NCBI GenBank assembly: GCA_016720145.1
Contig: JADJXV010000007.1
Location: 62,001-126,000, forward strand
Direction of reading: 5' to 3'
Origin: Ignavibacteria bacterium
GTDB taxonomy: Bacteria; Bacteroidota; Ignavibacteria; Kapaibacteriales; UBA961
Length of the DNA: 64,000 bases
In this document: in pieces, positions 62,814 through 64,000 of the stretch
How the letters are laid out: the number at the start of each line of letters is the position of its first letter
How positions within the stretch are numbered: the stretch's first letter is position 1
The notes under the pieces: model-generated
What the model was told of the DNA's origin: nothing
The model's input: the letters and a program-made list of their open reading frames with translations, nothing else
Database searches by the model: none
Made by a program: the position numbers and the translations under genes

Positions 62814-63695
62814 TTATTTAGTTATAGTTGTATCGGTTTTATTCTGAAGTCCCTGCTCGAGAATTGTATCTGTTTTGACCTGATTACTCAGCTCAAGGTG
62901 TTCGTTTGCCCACTGTTCGTACGTGAATATCTGCATATACGACTTGGGTTTAATACCCATACTTCCCGTAAAAGGATGATCAAGAAGAATAATCGTAAAG
63001 AGAATCATACCGATAAAAGCGCCTAAGAGGGTAGTGAGCGCAATGTGCATACGCTTGTGTTCGATATCGAGCAAGAGAGCGAAAATAATTGTAATCACCG
63101 CACCTAAAATTATCGGCAACCAAATTGGTGGTGGTATCTCCGTTTCCATCGAAGTGACGCGTAGTCCGCGAAACGTAGATAACTCATTCAAATGGCTGAA
63201 CATTTCAGCAACCAACTGCACCTGAAATTGATTCTTGGGATTGAGATGTTCCAACTTATCAAATACTCTGCTGAAGGATTCAAGCGTGAGCCGGCTAAGC
63301 TTCATACGCTCCATATTTGGGAATTCATCATCAATCACATTATACACAAAATCCAAATAGACCTTCATCAGTTGCTTCGACTCAAGCGTGTCGGGGTAGA
63401 ATTTAATATCTCGATACAAGCCCAAAGCCGAACTCCCCTCTTTACTCGCATTGGCACGTGTTTCGTTTAATTGATCCCACACGACAAATACGACAAAACT
63501 GAGCAGTAGCGCATAAAAACTCGCAATAGCTAAAAATAAAAAACCCGTCACTTCATTATGCGAACGGAGAATCTCAACTTTTACAAACTTTCGAAAAAGC
63601 ATCGTCAGCAGCGCCGCAAGCCCCGAAACGAACACGACCATCAATATAAATAGTAAGACAGGATGTATTTGAAGCAAATAGTACGAGATAGCCAT
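62814..63695 (-). CDS. DUF4239 (bestrophin-like) membrane protein
   Basis: 293 residues with two N-terminal membrane segments (about 10-30 and 46-70, FLFLAIASFYALLLSFVVFV) followed by the family motif VWDQLNETRANASKEGSSAL, a cytoplasmic helical region (LMKVYLDFVYNVIDDEFPNM), and two C-terminal segments (IWLPIILGAVITIIFALLLD; TTLLGAFIGMILFTIILLDH PFTG). It matches DUF4239, related in fold to bestrophin channels; transport activity is not shown. The start MAISYYLLQIHP is accepted. Confidence 0.88.
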   Translation of the reverse strand: MAISYYLLQIHPVLLFILMVVFVSGLAALLTMLFRKFVKVEILRSHNEVTGFLFLAIASFYALLLSFVVFVVWDQLNETRANASKEGSSALGLYRDIKFYPDTLESKQLMKVYLDFVYNVIDDEFPNMERMKLSRLTLESFSRVFDKLEHLNPKNQFQVQLVAEMFSHLNELSTFRGLRVTSMETEIPPPIWLPIILGAVITIIFALLLDIEHKRMHIALTTLLGAFIGMILFTIILLDHPFTGSMGIKPKSYMQIFTYEQWANEHLELSNQVKTDTILEQGLQNKTDTTITK

Positions 63696-64000
63696 AATTG
63701 AAGTACCAATGTTAAGTTAATATTTGATAACCGTATAATTTATTAGTTAGTTAATTAATGAGATGTCGCACTATAGATTACTCCAATGCCGAACGAGAAT
63801 TTCTATGTAATCGAGCTATTTGTGGAGCACAGAGAGAGCAGGTATCACTCCCATCCCGGCACAGTGCGTTACATTGTAATTGTAAGGTATATAATTCAAA
63901 TGAATATAAGATGTTCTGTATTATTCGCATTCTTTTGAACTGGCAAATCACTCATCGATTATACTTTGTTTATCTTCCATCTCGATTGATTACTACATCG
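63696..64000. other. Right-edge intergenic region
   Basis: About 305 bp without a supportable gene on either strand up to the window edge. It should include the promoter of the DUF4239 gene; I see no clear consensus element. Confidence 0.5.

Overview
The window reads as chromosome of a Bacteroidota/Chlorobiota-type (FCB group) bacterium, perhaps a Kapabacteria-like lineage; that lineage guess is inference from protein style, not from a marker search. The support is: several giant secreted proteins ending in a type IX secretion (T9SS) sorting domain, a SusC/SusD pair, PorT-like outer-membrane barrels, AraC/hybrid-kinase signalling genes, choice-of-anchor-D (ASH-type) repeats, and TAnnTTTG promoter elements, the clearest in front of the tRNAs. 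Almost all genes lie on the minus strand; the kinases at the left edge and the two tRNA genes are on the plus strand.

Layout. 1-4221: two-component sensor kinases, one cut by the window edge and one broken by an in-frame stop. 4805-5497: a CADD-family (TenA-like) enzyme. 5730-5903: tRNA-Ala and tRNA-Asp. 5994-23246: a surface locus in which two related outer-membrane barrels alternate with three very large T9SS-exported proteins built of VWA, WD40 or other propellers, ASH repeats and a shared C-terminal module. 23636-26714: obgE, translationally coupled to a very acidic repeat protein. 26944-33403: a Cys-rich secreted protein, SusD and a badly broken SusC. 33962-37534: housekeeping genes cdsA, nadC, trmD and rimM. 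37772-41910: a toxin-antitoxin island (PIN/DUF2281/55-aa, zeta/59-aa, lone XRE) carrying two copies of a 155-bp element with palindromic ends, next to an IcmF-like B12/GTPase gene whose tail has been duplicated. 42114-43229: an FMN reductase and a DUF5670 membrane peptide. 43265-52725: twin DUF3494 (ice-binding-type) adhesins with 6 and 13 anchor repeats. 53551-63695: an AraC / hybrid kinase / response regulator operon followed by small stress-type genes (CsbD twice, DUF2231-like, DUF1003, PorT-like barrel, lipoprotein, DUF4239) and a decayed PPK2 remnant.

How the genes fit together. Most of the coding capacity is for the cell surface: barrels plus T9SS cargo, ice-binding-type adhesins and a SusCD pair, with sensors and a membrane-stress set that could tune it.

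A caution runs through the whole window. Many reading frames are broken by single-base changes, several in short homopolymers, and one break lies in trmD, which is normally essential. At least part of the apparent pseudogenisation is therefore likely to be assembly error. Interrupted genes are listed by fragment, and each lesion is located.
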